Shown here piece after piece: positions 41,579 to 51,308 of a stretch of DNA of 64,000 bases; within the stretch, counting starts at the first letter, position 1, and the number at the start of each line of letters is the position of its first letter. Where the stretch lies: the NCBI RefSeq assembly GCF_019455385.1, contig NZ_JACOFR010000023.1, forward strand, positions 62,001 to 126,000, given 5' to 3'. The DNA comes from Bradyrhizobium sp. BR 10289 (lineage in GTDB: Bacteria > Pseudomonadota > Alphaproteobacteria > Rhizobiales > Xanthobacteraceae). Below the pieces are notes generated by a model. The model was given only the letters and a program-made list of their open reading frames with translations. It was not told where the DNA came from and did no database searches. The translations under genes and the position numbers were made by a program.

Positions 41579-42000
41579 CTCGGTTCATTCCTGTCAGGGC
41601 CAAAGACCAGCCAAGCGCGCGCACACAGTTTGAGTAGCGCGATAGCGTCTTTAGGTTTGAGGGATTGGCCGGGGGAGTGCCCCCGAATTGCGCGCAATTT
41701 GCGGCGCCGCACCAAACAAACCCTTAACCGGATATCGCCTCCCCGGCAATAGATCGCCCAAAATTTGAGCTAAGTCACTGAAGCTATTGGTTAATTCTCC
41801 GAACCAGAAACGTGGATTTTTGGCGTCCCCGTAGCCTTCCGGGGGTGATCATGCAGCCCGCGAGCCGGGTTTTTCCGTGACCACCGTCACATTTGTATTT
41901 CCCGCGAATCCGGGTAGCTTTTTCAAAGACTTGCAGGGGGTGGCGGGCGGACGGCTGCGCGCGCGCCGGTCCCGGGCAAGGTCCCGCGACCAGGTATTTC
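41579..42000. other. Divergent promoter region
   Basis: 422 bp between the second pseudo-caspase gene and the next plus gene, AT-richer than its surroundings. Contains a 14-bp perfect palindrome (41686-41699). I see no gene. Confidence 0.6.
41686..41699. promoter_or_regulatory. Perfect palindrome AATTGCGCGCAATT
   Basis: 14-bp perfect dyad, 108 bp upstream of the pseudo-caspase start on the minus strand; possible operator. Confidence 0.4.
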
Positions 42001-43728
42001 ATGAACTTTCATTATTTTGCCGGCGCCGCCTGCCGGGCGCTGACGGCGCGCAAGGACGGCCCCTCGCTTTACGAGGTCTGCGATCCCGTCCTGTCGGGAG
42101 CCGCCGGCGGCGATCCGCATCTGGCCAAATTCTACAAGACTGCGCTCGGCAATCCCGCATTGCGGATCCTGCTGCGACGCGCCGGCCTGCCCGAGCTGCG
42201 CAATGACGCCAAGCTGGCCAGGCTGCGCGAGGCGCTGGCGCGCGCCCGCGACGATGCCGAGCCCGATTGGGCGGCGGTCGGCCAGCCCGTCGCAGAGCTC
42301 GTCGACAGCATTTCGCTCGACCATCCCAAACCGCCGCCGGCGATCTTCACCGGCTCCGCGCCGCCGCAGGCGCAGATCGACGGCGTGATCCGCGACTGCG
42401 CGCAGCATCTGCTGGGGTCGTATCGCAACAACGGCTTCCTGCCGACCTATGCCGCGTTCAACCTGATCGGCGATCCCGACTTTCGCGGCCGTGAGCTGAT
42501 CATGGCGCTGACCGGACTGAACGCGCGCGGCTACAAGAACTCCTCGCTGTTGTTCAACCTCGCCCGCGTCTTCATCGCGCGATCGAAGGCAGAAGCCGTG
42601 GTCAATCCGCCCTGGCGCGGGATTGCCGAGCCGATGTGGGAGCCGGTGCAGATCCGCCACCGCTCGGCCTATTACGATGCGTTCTTCATCGAGGCGCTGC
42701 TCAGCTTCGTCGAGACCGGCCTCGCCTCGCCCGCCGACAAGATGGCCGCGGAGCGCGCGATCGCCGACATGGTCGATTTCTGCGTCAATATCAGCCGCGA
42801 GGAGGTCGAGGGCACCGACGGCGCGCGGTTCAACGTCGTCACCGCACTGGCGCCGGCGCCGCATCCGCGCTTTTCCCGGTTCTTCGCCCAGATCAAGCAG
42901 GACCTCGGCTTCGGAATCTATGTGCCTGACTGCGACACCACGGCGTGCTCGATCTCGGCGGCAACGCAGGCCGGCTGCACCGACCCCATCATCGACCAGC
43001 CACTGCTCGACTTCTACGCGGGCTACCAGGTGCGCGCCGGCGTCAACGCGCCGCGCGTGACGGTGCCGCTCAATGACAATATCGACTATGAGGGCGGCGT
43101 TGCCACCTGGATCGACAACCTCAAGGGCGAGCGTCCCTATGGCAACGATCTCGATCCGACGCTCAATCTCGACATCCTCGAGGTCAGCTTTCGCAACCTT
43201 CAGCGCTGGAAAATTCTGGAGACGCCGGCGCGGCTGGCGACGGTGCACCGGATCATCGGGTTCCAGAAGCGCCTCGCCGCCAGCGGCGCCTTCGCCAATC
43301 CGCGCTCGCATATCTATTATCTGCCGGAGCTCTACAGCGCCTATTTCGGCCGCTGCTACGCGGCCTTCCTGGCGCTGCCTCTTGCCGCACAGGCCGCGAT
43401 CGATCCCGACGGCGATTTCGATTTCATCCGCCACCGCGTGCTCGCTTATGTGAAGGGCGAGCTGATGGCCGCCGAGATGAACGTGTTCGACGCTGCGCTG
43501 GCGCTGATCGCGCTCGGCCATCTCGGCGCCGACCCGCGCGCCTTCGCGCCGGCGCTGAACATCATCGTCACCAGCCTCGGCGAAGGCGGCCGCCGCGGCC
43601 CGTTCCGGGCCTATGAATGGAACAAGATGAAGACACCGACGCGGATTCTGGTCGGCGGGCCCGAGGTGACCTCGGCCTTCGTGCTGATGGGACTTGCGGT
43701 AGCGAAGCGGGCGATGACGCGGGGGTGA
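42001..43728 (+). CDS. Large uncharacterised protein with a terpene-cyclase-like DxDTTA motif
   Basis: 575 residues from ATG 42001. No signal peptide. Features: NNGFLPTYAAFNLIGDPDF, NARGYKNSSLLFNLARVFIA, WEPVQIRHRSAYYDAFFIEAL and residues D310-C-D-T-T-A315 in VPDCDTTACSISA. This resembles the DxDDTA acid motif of class II terpene cyclases and related alpha/alpha toroids, and helical length and spacing fit, but other hallmarks such as QW repeats are not evident. So I would call it a probable alpha/alpha-toroid of unknown function. Divergent from the pseudo-caspase gene. Confidence 0.65.
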   Translation: MNFHYFAGAACRALTARKDGPSLYEVCDPVLSGAAGGDPHLAKFYKTALGNPALRILLRRAGLPELRNDAKLARLREALARARDDAEPDWAAVGQPVAELVDSISLDHPKPPPAIFTGSAPPQAQIDGVIRDCAQHLLGSYRNNGFLPTYAAFNLIGDPDFRGRELIMALTGLNARGYKNSSLLFNLARVFIARSKAEAVVNPPWRGIAEPMWEPVQIRHRSAYYDAFFIEALLSFVETGLASPADKMAAERAIADMVDFCVNISREEVEGTDGARFNVVTALAPAPHPRFSRFFAQIKQDLGFGIYVPDCDTTACSISAATQAGCTDPIIDQPLLDFYAGYQVRAGVNAPRVTVPLNDNIDYEGGVATWIDNLKGERPYGNDLDPTLNLDILEVSFRNLQRWKILETPARLATVHRIIGFQKRLAASGAFANPRSHIYYLPELYSAYFGRCYAAFLALPLAAQAAIDPDGDFDFIRHRVLAYVKGELMAAEMNVFDAALALIALGHLGADPRAFAPALNIIVTSLGEGGRRGPFRAYEWNKMKTPTRILVGGPEVTSAFVLMGLAVAKRAMTRG

Positions 43729-43737
43729 GGTGGTCTT

Positions 43738-43869
43738 GTGCCCCGGACGCAGTGCCCCCCGCGATGCGCTGCAGAGCTGCGGCCCATGCCGCCGAGAACT
43801 GTGTCCGTGATTTTCTGGGTCCCGGCTCTGCGGAGCGGCGTTGCACGCCGCACCGCGTCCGGGACACGA
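43738..43869. repeat. Palindromic repeat, family C (copy 2)
   Basis: GTGCCCCGGACGCAGTG at one end and CGCGTCCGGGACACGA at the other; inner GGGTCCCGGCTCTGCGGAG. Confidence 0.8.
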
Positions 43870-43994
43870 ACAAGAGATCGTCGTGCAATGACAGGAAGTT
43901 GAAAGCCCAATCGTTGGGCATAAGCTGGCCGGGCGGCCAAAAGCCGACCACAATTACGCTGCTTATCGAGATCGTCCTGAACACGCGGACCGGC

Positions 43995-44735
43995 ATGTTG
44001 CGAAAATTCCCGATTGCACTGGCTTTGCTCGGCTTATCCTGGCTCGCTCTGCCGTCGCTGGCCGAGGCCGCCGACATCACCGGCACGGCAAAGGTCCGTG
44101 CCGGCGATTCCGTCGTGATCGGCAACACGCGCATCCGGCTCGGCGGCATCGACGCGCCCGCGGTGGACCAGCTCTGCCTCAACACCAAGACTGAGCGCTG
44201 GACCTGCGGCGTCGCCGCCCGCGACGAGCTCGCGAAATACACCGAAGGAAAGACCTGGGTCTGCCACACCCGTTCGGTCGACCGGCGCGGCCGCACCGTG
44301 GCACGCTGCGAGGTCGGCGGCGAGGACATCCAGAAATGGCTGGTGCGCGCCGGCTGGGCGCTGGCCTACACCCGTGTCTCCAAGGACTACGAACCGGACG
44401 AGGCTGCCGCGCGTGAGGCCAAAGCCGGGATGTGGCAGGGCGCCTTCATCGCGCCCTGGGACTGGCGGGAGCGCAACAAGAAGACGACGATTCTGGGCGC
44501 GACAAAGCCGCCGGACGGAGCGCATGCGGTGCTGCTCGCCTCGGCCTCGGGGCCGGTCGCGCCCTCGCCGGACTGCACCATCAAGGGCAACGTCAACAGC
44601 GCAGGCGAATGCATCTATCACCAGCCGACCAGCCGCTGGTACGCGCAGATCAAAATGAAGATCAGCAAGGGCACCCGCTGGTTCTGCTCGGTGGAAGAGG
44701 CGGAAGCGGCCGGGTGCCGGGAGACCAAACGATAG
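43995..44735 (+). CDS. Exported thermonuclease-family protein
   Basis: 246 residues. Signal peptide (about 1-25, ending AEA), then a staphylococcal-nuclease-like OB fold: VVIGNTRIRLGGIDAPA, CHTRSVDRRGRTVARCEV, DIQKWLVRAGWALAY and a WDWRERN exit. Arg-bearing strands match SNase, and CLNTKTERWTCG replaces the usual loop. A cysteine-rich C-terminal part (CTIKGNVNSAGECIYHQPTS, WFCSVEEAEAAGC) is characteristic of alphaproteobacterial members. Presumably degrades nucleic acid outside the cytoplasm. The start at 43995 is chosen by the signal peptide; the frame is open further upstream into the repeat. Confidence 0.88.
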   Translation: MLRKFPIALALLGLSWLALPSLAEAADITGTAKVRAGDSVVIGNTRIRLGGIDAPAVDQLCLNTKTERWTCGVAARDELAKYTEGKTWVCHTRSVDRRGRTVARCEVGGEDIQKWLVRAGWALAYTRVSKDYEPDEAAAREAKAGMWQGAFIAPWDWRERNKKTTILGATKPPDGAHAVLLASASGPVAPSPDCTIKGNVNSAGECIYHQPTSRWYAQIKMKISKGTRWFCSVEEAEAAGCRETKR

Positions 44736-44843
44736 GGGCAGTCAGGGCTGCATTTTGGGTGCTTTTCTTGCATCTCCGCGCCGCGTAAGAGTGAGACTCA
44801 GCGACCCCACCATCCTGTTCTCTGGCAATAAGGACCGACAGCA

Positions 44844-46031
44844 ATGACCGTTCGCGCGGGCCGGGAGTTTCTGGCCATCCCCGGGCCCACCACGATGCCC
44901 GACGAGGTGCTGCGGGCGATGCACCGTCCGGCGATCGACATCTACTCCAAGGAGATGCACGAGCTGACCGACAGCCTGCTCGCCGACATCTCGAAGCTGT
45001 TTGCGACCAAGGGCAAGTCCTACATCTACATCGCCAACGGTCATGGCGCCTGGGAAGCCGCTTTGAGCAACGTGCTGTCGCGCGGCGACAAGGTGCTGGT
45101 GCTGGAGAGCGGACGGTTCGCGATCGGCTGGGGCAACGCGGCGGCGCTGATGGGCGCCGAGGTCGAGGTGCTCAAGGGCGACTGGCGCCGCGCGGTGCGG
45201 CCGCACGAGGTCGAGGAGCGTCTGCGCCGCGACAAGGAGCACAAGATCAAGGCCGTCGTCGTCGTTCAGGTCGACACCGCCTCCGGCGTGCAGAACGACA
45301 TCGAGGCGATCGGCAAGGCGATCAAGGCGAGCGGCCATCCCGCGCTGTACATGGTCGACACCGTCGCCTCGCTCGGCTGCATGCCGTTCGAGATGGACAA
45401 ATGGGGCGTCGATGTCGCGATGTCCGGCTCGCAGAAGGGCCTGATGACGCCGCCCGGCCTCGGCTTCGTCGCCGCCAATGCGCGCGCGCTCGAGGTGCAG
45501 AAGAAGGCCAACATGTCGACGCCCTATTGGAGCTGGAGCGAGCGCGAGGGCACCGAGAATTATCGCAAATATGCCGGCACCGCGCCGGTGCATCTGTTGT
45601 TCGCGTTGCGCAAGGCGATCGACATGCTGCACGAGGAAGGCCTCGAAAACGCCTTCCGCCGCCACAGCCTGCTCGGCGAAGCCGCGCGCCGCGCGGTCTC
45701 CGCCTGGTCGGAAGGCCAGGTGCTCGGCTTCAACGTCGCGGAAGCCAGCGAGCGCTCCAACACCGTGACCACGGTGACCATGAGCAACGGCCATGACCCG
45801 GCCGTGCTGCAACGCTATTGCAAGGAGAAGTGCGGCGTGGTGCTCGGCACCGGCATCGGCGATCTCTCGGGCCAGGCCTTCCGCATCGCCCATATGGGCC
45901 ATGTCAATGCGCCGATGCTGCTGGGAACGCTGGGCGTGATCGAGATCGCGCTGAACGCGCTGAAAATCCCGCACGGCAAGGGCGGGCTCGAGGCGGCGGT
46001 GTCGTATCTCGGGGAAGAGGTGGCGGCGTAG
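44844..46031 (+). CDS. Class V PLP aminotransferase, serine/alanine-glyoxylate type
   Basis: 395 residues. Starts FLAIPGPTTMPDEVLRAM, the family entry motif; the PLP-binding Lys is K198 in SGSQKGLMTPPG, with VDTVASLGCMPFEMDKWG just ahead and YWSWSEREGTENYRKYAGTAPV in the substrate region. Transfers the amino group of serine or alanine to glyoxylate in photorespiration-type or C1 pathways. Start ATG 44844 with AAGGA. No other serine-cycle gene is next to it in the window. Confidence 0.92.
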   Translation: MTVRAGREFLAIPGPTTMPDEVLRAMHRPAIDIYSKEMHELTDSLLADISKLFATKGKSYIYIANGHGAWEAALSNVLSRGDKVLVLESGRFAIGWGNAAALMGAEVEVLKGDWRRAVRPHEVEERLRRDKEHKIKAVVVVQVDTASGVQNDIEAIGKAIKASGHPALYMVDTVASLGCMPFEMDKWGVDVAMSGSQKGLMTPPGLGFVAANARALEVQKKANMSTPYWSWSEREGTENYRKYAGTAPVHLLFALRKAIDMLHEEGLENAFRRHSLLGEAARRAVSAWSEGQVLGFNVAEASERSNTVTTVTMSNGHDPAVLQRYCKEKCGVVLGTGIGDLSGQAFRIAHMGHVNAPMLLGTLGVIEIALNALKIPHGKGGLEAAVSYLGEEVAA

Positions 46032-46043
46032 AAGGCGGCACTC

Positions 46044-46167
46044 GTGCCCCGGACGCAGCGCAGCGCGCACTTACGCGGTGCGCTGCAGAGCCGGGGCCCA
46101 TGTGGCTGCGATGGATCCCGGCTCTGCGGAGCGGCACTTTGCGCCGCACCGCGTCCGGGACGCGAGA
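46044..46167. repeat. Palindromic repeat, family C (copy 3)
   Basis: GTGCCCCGGACGCAGCG and CGCGTCCGGGACGCGAG arms, GCAGAGCCGGGGCCCAT inside; between convergent genes. Confidence 0.8.
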
Positions 46168-46202
46168 CCGGATTTTCCCGAATCCTACTACGCAAGGCCC
46201 CA

Positions 46203-47309
46203 CTACGGCAGTTGAGGCACCCGATACGCTTCGATCTGCGCTTTCAGCTCGTCCAGCGACGCAAGCGGCTTGTTCGGATCGACCCGGTACTCCCCGCTTC
46301 CCAACCACTTCAACACCATCGCATCCACCACCGGCGAGTGATGGATCACGTCGCTGTAATTGTCGAGATCGTGCGTCACCTCTTTGATCGCACGGAAATC
46401 ATGAAGGCGCACGTTCGGTAGCTTCGTCAGGCGCTGCGCGATGACCGCTGTGAGATCGGTGACGATCTTCAGCGTCGCGGGCGAGGCATCGCGCATCGCG
46501 ACGAATTGCAGGATCGAGTAGGGCGGGAAGTAGATGTCGAAGCTCACATCCGGATGGCGCGCGATCAGGCCGACCGCGTCCTGCTCGAAATGCCGGACCA
46601 TGGCCTCATAGCCGTAGCCTTCGCCGAGGAAGCGGCTGCGCGACGGCGCGGTGATATAGGCGAAAGAGGCCAGCGTCTTCTTCGCGTTGTAGTCCCGCGC
46701 GACGTCGAAGTCCCGCGGCAGGGCATAGATGTCGTCGACATCTTCAAGCGCGAACTTGACCGGCAGATAAGGCGCCGCACGCGACAGCGGTCCCTGCAGC
46801 GGCGGGATCGATCGCAGCAATGCGAACAGCGATTCCTTCGCCATTGCCGCGCTGAACAGATAGGACGCGATGCCCTTGGCCGTCCGGCGGTAGAGATCGA
46901 CGGAGAGATACGGGTCAACCTCGATGTCGGCCGCATCGACGAAGATGAAATCGTCCATCTCCCAGATCACGCGCTTTGCGCCGCGATAGATCGCCTGCTC
47001 CAACACGAAAGCCTGCTGGCGCGAGTTGGAGCCGGTCATCGCGAGCTTGAGCGAATGCACGCCGAGCGCGCGATCGATGTCGCTCTGGCGGAAATGGATC
47101 GCGAGCGAGGTGCCCATGAACGCCGTGTCGAACGATTGGCTGCGGATCAGCCCGGCATTCTGCATCCTTGTGTCGTCGGAATAGAAGGCGAGGCGCGAGA
47201 GGCGGAACAGTTGCAGGGGATCGACGGCATAGGTGAGCATCGCCGCGCCCAGCACGCAGGCGATGCTCGCGAGCAGGAGGCGCCCTAGATGTGAGAACGG
47301 CCCGCGCAT
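46203..47309 (-). CDS. SGNH-hydrolase-like partner of the MBOAT protein
   Basis: 368 residues. Membrane helix about 10-30. DTAFMGTSLAIHFRQSDID places S68 in the position of the nucleophile, and DNYSDVIHHSPVV supplies a C-terminal Asp/His pair, as in AlgJ/AlgX- and DltD-like proteins that work with MBOAT acyltransferases. Likely periplasmic, completing acyl (acetyl) transfer to an exported polysaccharide. Start ATG 47309 overlaps the MBOAT stop by one base (TGATG), so the two are coupled. Confidence 0.8.
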   Translation of the reverse strand: MRGPFSHLGRLLLASIACVLGAAMLTYAVDPLQLFRLSRLAFYSDDTRMQNAGLIRSQSFDTAFMGTSLAIHFRQSDIDRALGVHSLKLAMTGSNSRQQAFVLEQAIYRGAKRVIWEMDDFIFVDAADIEVDPYLSVDLYRRTAKGIASYLFSAAMAKESLFALLRSIPPLQGPLSRAAPYLPVKFALEDVDDIYALPRDFDVARDYNAKKTLASFAYITAPSRSRFLGEGYGYEAMVRHFEQDAVGLIARHPDVSFDIYFPPYSILQFVAMRDASPATLKIVTDLTAVIAQRLTKLPNVRLHDFRAIKEVTHDLDNYSDVIHHSPVVDAMVLKWLGSGEYRVDPNKPLASLDELKAQIEAYRVPQLP

Positions 47310-48745
47310 CAGAACCGGAAATAGATGAATTCGCTGTGGCTCTGGATGCCCAGAATGCCGAAGGCGAGCACGAGTGACGCCGCATAGAGCACCAGCGGAC
47401 GCATGCGGCCAGCCCGCAAGCCTTCGCCGACCGTTCGATTGGCGTGATCGTATCCCATGATGGCTTGGGTGTTCGGCGCCAGCCACACCAGCGCGGCATA
47501 GACGGCGACCTGCACCAGCGCCGCGATCTCCTCGCGGCCGAAGACGATGTTGGAGGGATCAGCCATCGCGTGCAGGACGCGCAGCGCCCATGCGACGCTC
47601 TCGGCGCGAAAGAACACCCAGGCAACGACGACGGCGAGGAACGTCAGCGCTGCACCGGCCATGCGGAGCGGTCGCACTGCGATCGCCGGCATGGTCGGCA
47701 TCAGTGCATTGAAAGCGTGATTGACGCAGAGATAGGCGCCGTGCAGCGCGCCCCATACCACGAACGTCCAGGCCGCGCCGTGCCAGAGGCCGCCGAGCAG
47801 CATCGTGATCAGCAGGTTGACATAGCGCAGCACGCGGCCGCGCCTGTTGCCGCCGAGCGGGATGTAGAGATAGTCGCGCAGGAACTGCGACAGCGTCATG
47901 TGCCAGCGCCGCCAGAACTCGATGATGCTGGTCGCCTTGTAGGGCGAGTTGAAATTGACGGGCAGGAAGATGCCGAACATCAGCGAGATCCCGATCGCCA
48001 TGTCGGAATAGCCGGAGAAGTCGAAATAGAGCTGGAACGTGTAGGCGAGCGCACCAAGCCAGGCCTGGTCGAAGCTGGGGAAGCGCGCCTCGAAGGCGAG
48101 CGCGACCAGCGGCTGGATGCCGTCGGCAAGGCAGGTCTTCTTGAACAGGCCGATGGCGAAGATGATGATTCCGCACAGGATCAGATGCGCGTCAGGACAC
48201 TTGGTCTCCTCGCGCTCGAATTGCGGAATCATGTCCTTGTGATGGAGGATCGGGCCCGCGATCAGATGCGGAAAGTAGGTCACGAACAGCGCGTAATGCG
48301 GCAGCGCATAGGCCGCGACCTGGCCGCGATACGCGTCCACCAGGAATGCGATCTGCGTGAACGTGTAGAAGGAGATGCCGACCGGCAGCAGGATGTGGAT
48401 CGCAAAGTGCGTGCCGAACAGCGCGTTGATGTTCTCGGTAGCAAAGCCGGCATATTTGAAGATGCCGAGCACGAGGAGATCGCCCGCGACGCCGAGCCCG
48501 AGCGCAGCCTTGCGTTGCCTTGGGCCGAGCTTCGCCACGATCAGGAGATGGCCGACGCCATAATTGAACACGATCGAGAGCAGCAGCAGGGCCACGAACT
48601 GCCAGCTGCCGATGGCATAGAAGGCGAGCGAGGCCAGCGCCAGCCAGATCACCGGCGCCAGATTGCTGCGCCGTCCCAGCCCGAAATACCCGGCCAGTGC
48701 GACCGGCAGGAACAGCAGGATGAACGGATAGGAATTGAACAGCAT
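47309..48745 (-). CDS. MBOAT family O-acyltransferase (AlgI/DltB-like)
   Basis: 478 residues, about ten membrane helices. Contains the catalytic His in LGGLWHGAAWTFVVWGALHG, and the FFDFSGYSDMAIG loop typical of AlgI/DltB-type members, also WRRWHMTLSQFLRDYLYIPLGG. It carries acyl groups across the inner membrane for polysaccharide acetylation. Coupled to the SGNH-like partner. Polysaccharide not predictable; alginate genes are absent. Confidence 0.95.
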   Translation of the reverse strand: MLFNSYPFILLFLPVALAGYFGLGRRSNLAPVIWLALASLAFYAIGSWQFVALLLLSIVFNYGVGHLLIVAKLGPRQRKAALGLGVAGDLLVLGIFKYAGFATENINALFGTHFAIHILLPVGISFYTFTQIAFLVDAYRGQVAAYALPHYALFVTYFPHLIAGPILHHKDMIPQFEREETKCPDAHLILCGIIIFAIGLFKKTCLADGIQPLVALAFEARFPSFDQAWLGALAYTFQLYFDFSGYSDMAIGISLMFGIFLPVNFNSPYKATSIIEFWRRWHMTLSQFLRDYLYIPLGGNRRGRVLRYVNLLITMLLGGLWHGAAWTFVVWGALHGAYLCVNHAFNALMPTMPAIAVRPLRMAGAALTFLAVVVAWVFFRAESVAWALRVLHAMADPSNIVFGREEIAALVQVAVYAALVWLAPNTQAIMGYDHANRTVGEGLRAGRMRPLVLYAASLVLAFGILGIQSHSEFIYFRF

Positions 48746-48865
48746 CAGGCTGGACCGGCGGCGGGATATGGAGGCTAAGCATACACGGGCGCGACCAACA
48801 ACCCCGCGACTTGGCGCAGGACCGCTGGCAATTGGCGGAATCGGAACGATATAAGACGGTGCGCC

Positions 48866-49010
48866 TTCTCCCTCTCCCCGTTCTTACGGGGAGAGGGTTG
48901 GGGTGAGGGGCCTCTCTCCGAGAATGAGATTGTAGAGAGACCTGTACCCCCTCACCCGGAATTTGCTCTCGCAAATTCCGACCTCTCCCCGCAGGCGGGG
49001 AGAGGTGAAG
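48866..49010. repeat. Palindromic intergenic repeat, family A (copy 3)
   Basis: CTCCCTCTCCCCG-TTCTTA-CGGGGAGAGGG, then GTGAGGGGCCTC and GACCTCTCCCCGC-AGGC-GGGGAGAGG, between divergent MBOAT and oligopeptidase genes. The whole 302-bp gap 48746-49047 shows nothing else. Confidence 0.8.
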
Positions 49011-49047
49011 GGAAGGCGGCGCGCGAGTGATAGAGAACGAGGATCGA

Positions 49048-51156
49048 GTGACCAAGCCCAACACCCCCGCCCAGCCCCCCGTCGCCCCGCGCCGGCCGCA
49101 TTCCTTTACCCATCACGGCATCACCGTGACCGACGATTATGCCTGGCTGAAGGACGCGAAATGGCAGGAGGTGCTGCGTAACCCTGCGGTGCTCGACCCC
49201 GACATCCGCAAATATCTGGATGAGGAGAACGTCTATACCGAGAGCCTGCTCGGCCATACCTCGGGCTTGCAGAAGATTCTGGTGCGCGAGATGCGTGGGC
49301 GGATCAAGGAGGACGATTCCAGCGTGCCCTCGCCCGATGGCCCCTTCGCCTATTTCCGCAGGTTTCGCGAGGGCGGGCAGCATGAATTATTCGGCCGCAT
49401 GCCGCGCGACGGCGGCGAGGGCCATATCGTGCTCGACGGCGATGCGCTGGCAAAAGACCACAACTATTTCAAGTTCGGCGGCAGCCGGCACTCGAACGAT
49501 CACAAGCTGCAGGCCTGGAGCGCCGACACCAAGGGCTCGGAGTATTTTTCGATTCGCGTGCGCGACTGGGCGACCGGCCAAGATCTGGACGATCTCGTCG
49601 AGGAGACCGACGGCGGCATGGTCTGGAGCGCCGATTGCAAGAGCTTCTTTTACGTCAAGCTCGACGACAATCACCGGCCGATGCAGGTGTGGCGGCACAG
49701 GCTCGGCACCAAACAGGCCGACGACACGCTGGTCTATGAAGAGCAGGATGCCGGCTGGTTCACCCATCTGCATGAGAGCACCAGCGGCCGCTTCTGCGTG
49801 ATCGCGGGCGGCGACCACGAGACAAGCGAGCAGCGGCTGATCGATCTCGCCAATCCCGAGGCGCCGCCGCGCCTCGTCGCAGCGCGCGAGGAAGGTGTGC
49901 AATATTCGCTCGCCGATCGCGGCGACGAGCTGTTCATCCTCACCAATGCCGACGACGCCATCGACTTCAAGATCGTCACCGCGCCGCTTTCTTCGCCCGA
50001 GCGCAAGAACTGGCGCGATCTGATCCCGTATCGTCCGGGCATCTACATCATCGACCTCGATCTCTATGCCGGCCATCTGGTGCGGCTGGAGCGCGCCAAC
50101 GCGCTGCCGTCGATCGTGATCCGCGATCTCACGACCAAAGAGGAGCACGCGATCGCGTTCGACGAGGCCGCCTATTCGCTCGACACGATGGGCTCCTACG
50201 AATTCGAGACGACCAATCTGCGCTTCGCCTATTCGTCGATGACGACGCCGTCGGAAGTCTACGACTACGACATGGTCAAGCGCACGCGGACCCTGCGCAA
50301 GCGGCAGGAGATCCCGTCCGGCCACGATGCGAGCGACTACGTCACCACGCGCATCATGGCGAAGGCGCAGGATGGCGCCGAGGTGCCGGTGTCGATCCTC
50401 CATCGCCGCGGGCTCACGCTCGACGGCACAGCCCCGCTGCTGCTCTACGGCTATGGCTCCTACGGCATGGCAATGCCAGCCTCGTTCAACGCCAACCGGC
50501 TGTCGCTGGTCGACCGCGGCTTCGTCTACGCCATCGCCCATATCCGCGGCGGCGCCGACAAGGGCTGGGGCTGGTACCTCGACGGCAAGCGCGAGAAGAA
50601 GACGAATTCGTTCGACGATTTCGCGGCCAGCGCTCGCGCATTGATCGATGCGAAATACACCAGCGCAAAACGCATCGTCGGCCACGGCGGCTCGGCCGGC
50701 GGCATGCTGATGGGCGCGGTGGCGAACCGCGCCGGCGAGCTGTTCGCCGGCATCGTCGCCGAGGTGCCGTTCGTCGACGTGCTCAACACCATGCTCGACG
50801 ACACGCTGCCGCTGACGCCGCCGGAATGGCCTGAATGGGGCAACCCGATCGAGAGCGAGAAGGATTTTAGGACGATCCTGTCCTACTCGCCTTACGACAA
50901 TGTCGCGGCGAAAGAGTATCCGGCGATCCTGGCGATGGGCGGCTTGACCGATCCCCGCGTCACCTATTGGGAGCCGGCGAAGTGGATCGCCCGCCTGCGC
51001 GCGACAATGAAAGGCGGTGGCCCGGTCCTGCTGCGCACCAACATGGGCGCCGGCCATGGCGGCGCATCGGGGCGGTTCGACCGGCTTGATGAAGTCGCGA
51101 TCGTCTATGCGTTTGCGCTGTGGGCGGTGGGGATGGCGGATAAGGCGGAAGTCTGA
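49048..51156 (+). CDS. ptrB: Prolyl-oligopeptidase family S9 peptidase (oligopeptidase B)
   Basis: 702 residues. N-terminal seven-bladed propeller (about 70-420), C-terminal alpha/beta hydrolase. Catalytic S549 in GHGGSAGGMLMG, Asp in MGGLTDPRVTYWEP and His in NMGAGHGGASGRF. The serine motif GGSAGG is the oligopeptidase B form; cleaves after basic residues in short peptides in the cytoplasm. Start taken as GTG 49048 preceded by GAGGAT; GTG 49027 upstream is the alternative. Confidence 0.93.
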   Translation: MTKPNTPAQPPVAPRRPHSFTHHGITVTDDYAWLKDAKWQEVLRNPAVLDPDIRKYLDEENVYTESLLGHTSGLQKILVREMRGRIKEDDSSVPSPDGPFAYFRRFREGGQHELFGRMPRDGGEGHIVLDGDALAKDHNYFKFGGSRHSNDHKLQAWSADTKGSEYFSIRVRDWATGQDLDDLVEETDGGMVWSADCKSFFYVKLDDNHRPMQVWRHRLGTKQADDTLVYEEQDAGWFTHLHESTSGRFCVIAGGDHETSEQRLIDLANPEAPPRLVAAREEGVQYSLADRGDELFILTNADDAIDFKIVTAPLSSPERKNWRDLIPYRPGIYIIDLDLYAGHLVRLERANALPSIVIRDLTTKEEHAIAFDEAAYSLDTMGSYEFETTNLRFAYSSMTTPSEVYDYDMVKRTRTLRKRQEIPSGHDASDYVTTRIMAKAQDGAEVPVSILHRRGLTLDGTAPLLLYGYGSYGMAMPASFNANRLSLVDRGFVYAIAHIRGGADKGWGWYLDGKREKKTNSFDDFAASARALIDAKYTSAKRIVGHGGSAGGMLMGAVANRAGELFAGIVAEVPFVDVLNTMLDDTLPLTPPEWPEWGNPIESEKDFRTILSYSPYDNVAAKEYPAILAMGGLTDPRVTYWEPAKWIARLRATMKGGGPVLLRTNMGAGHGGASGRFDRLDEVAIVYAFALWAVGMADKAEV

Positions 51157-51157
51157 T

Positions 51158-51298
51158 CTCTCCCTCTCCCCGTTCTGACGAGGAGAGGGTTGGGGTGAGG
51201 GGCGGCCTCAGCAGATTCGCTGGCAGATGGAATCGCGGAGAGTCCCCCTCACCCGCCGCGCTTTGCGCGTCGGCCTCTCCCCGCAGGCGGGGAGAGGC
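51158..51298. repeat. Palindromic intergenic repeat, family A (copy 4)
   Basis: CTCTCCCTCTCCCCG-TTCTGACG arms and CCTCTCCCCGC-AGGC-GGGGAGAGG; between convergent oligopeptidase and SMP-30 genes. Confidence 0.8.
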
Positions 51299-51308
51299 AA
51301 AGAGCGGC

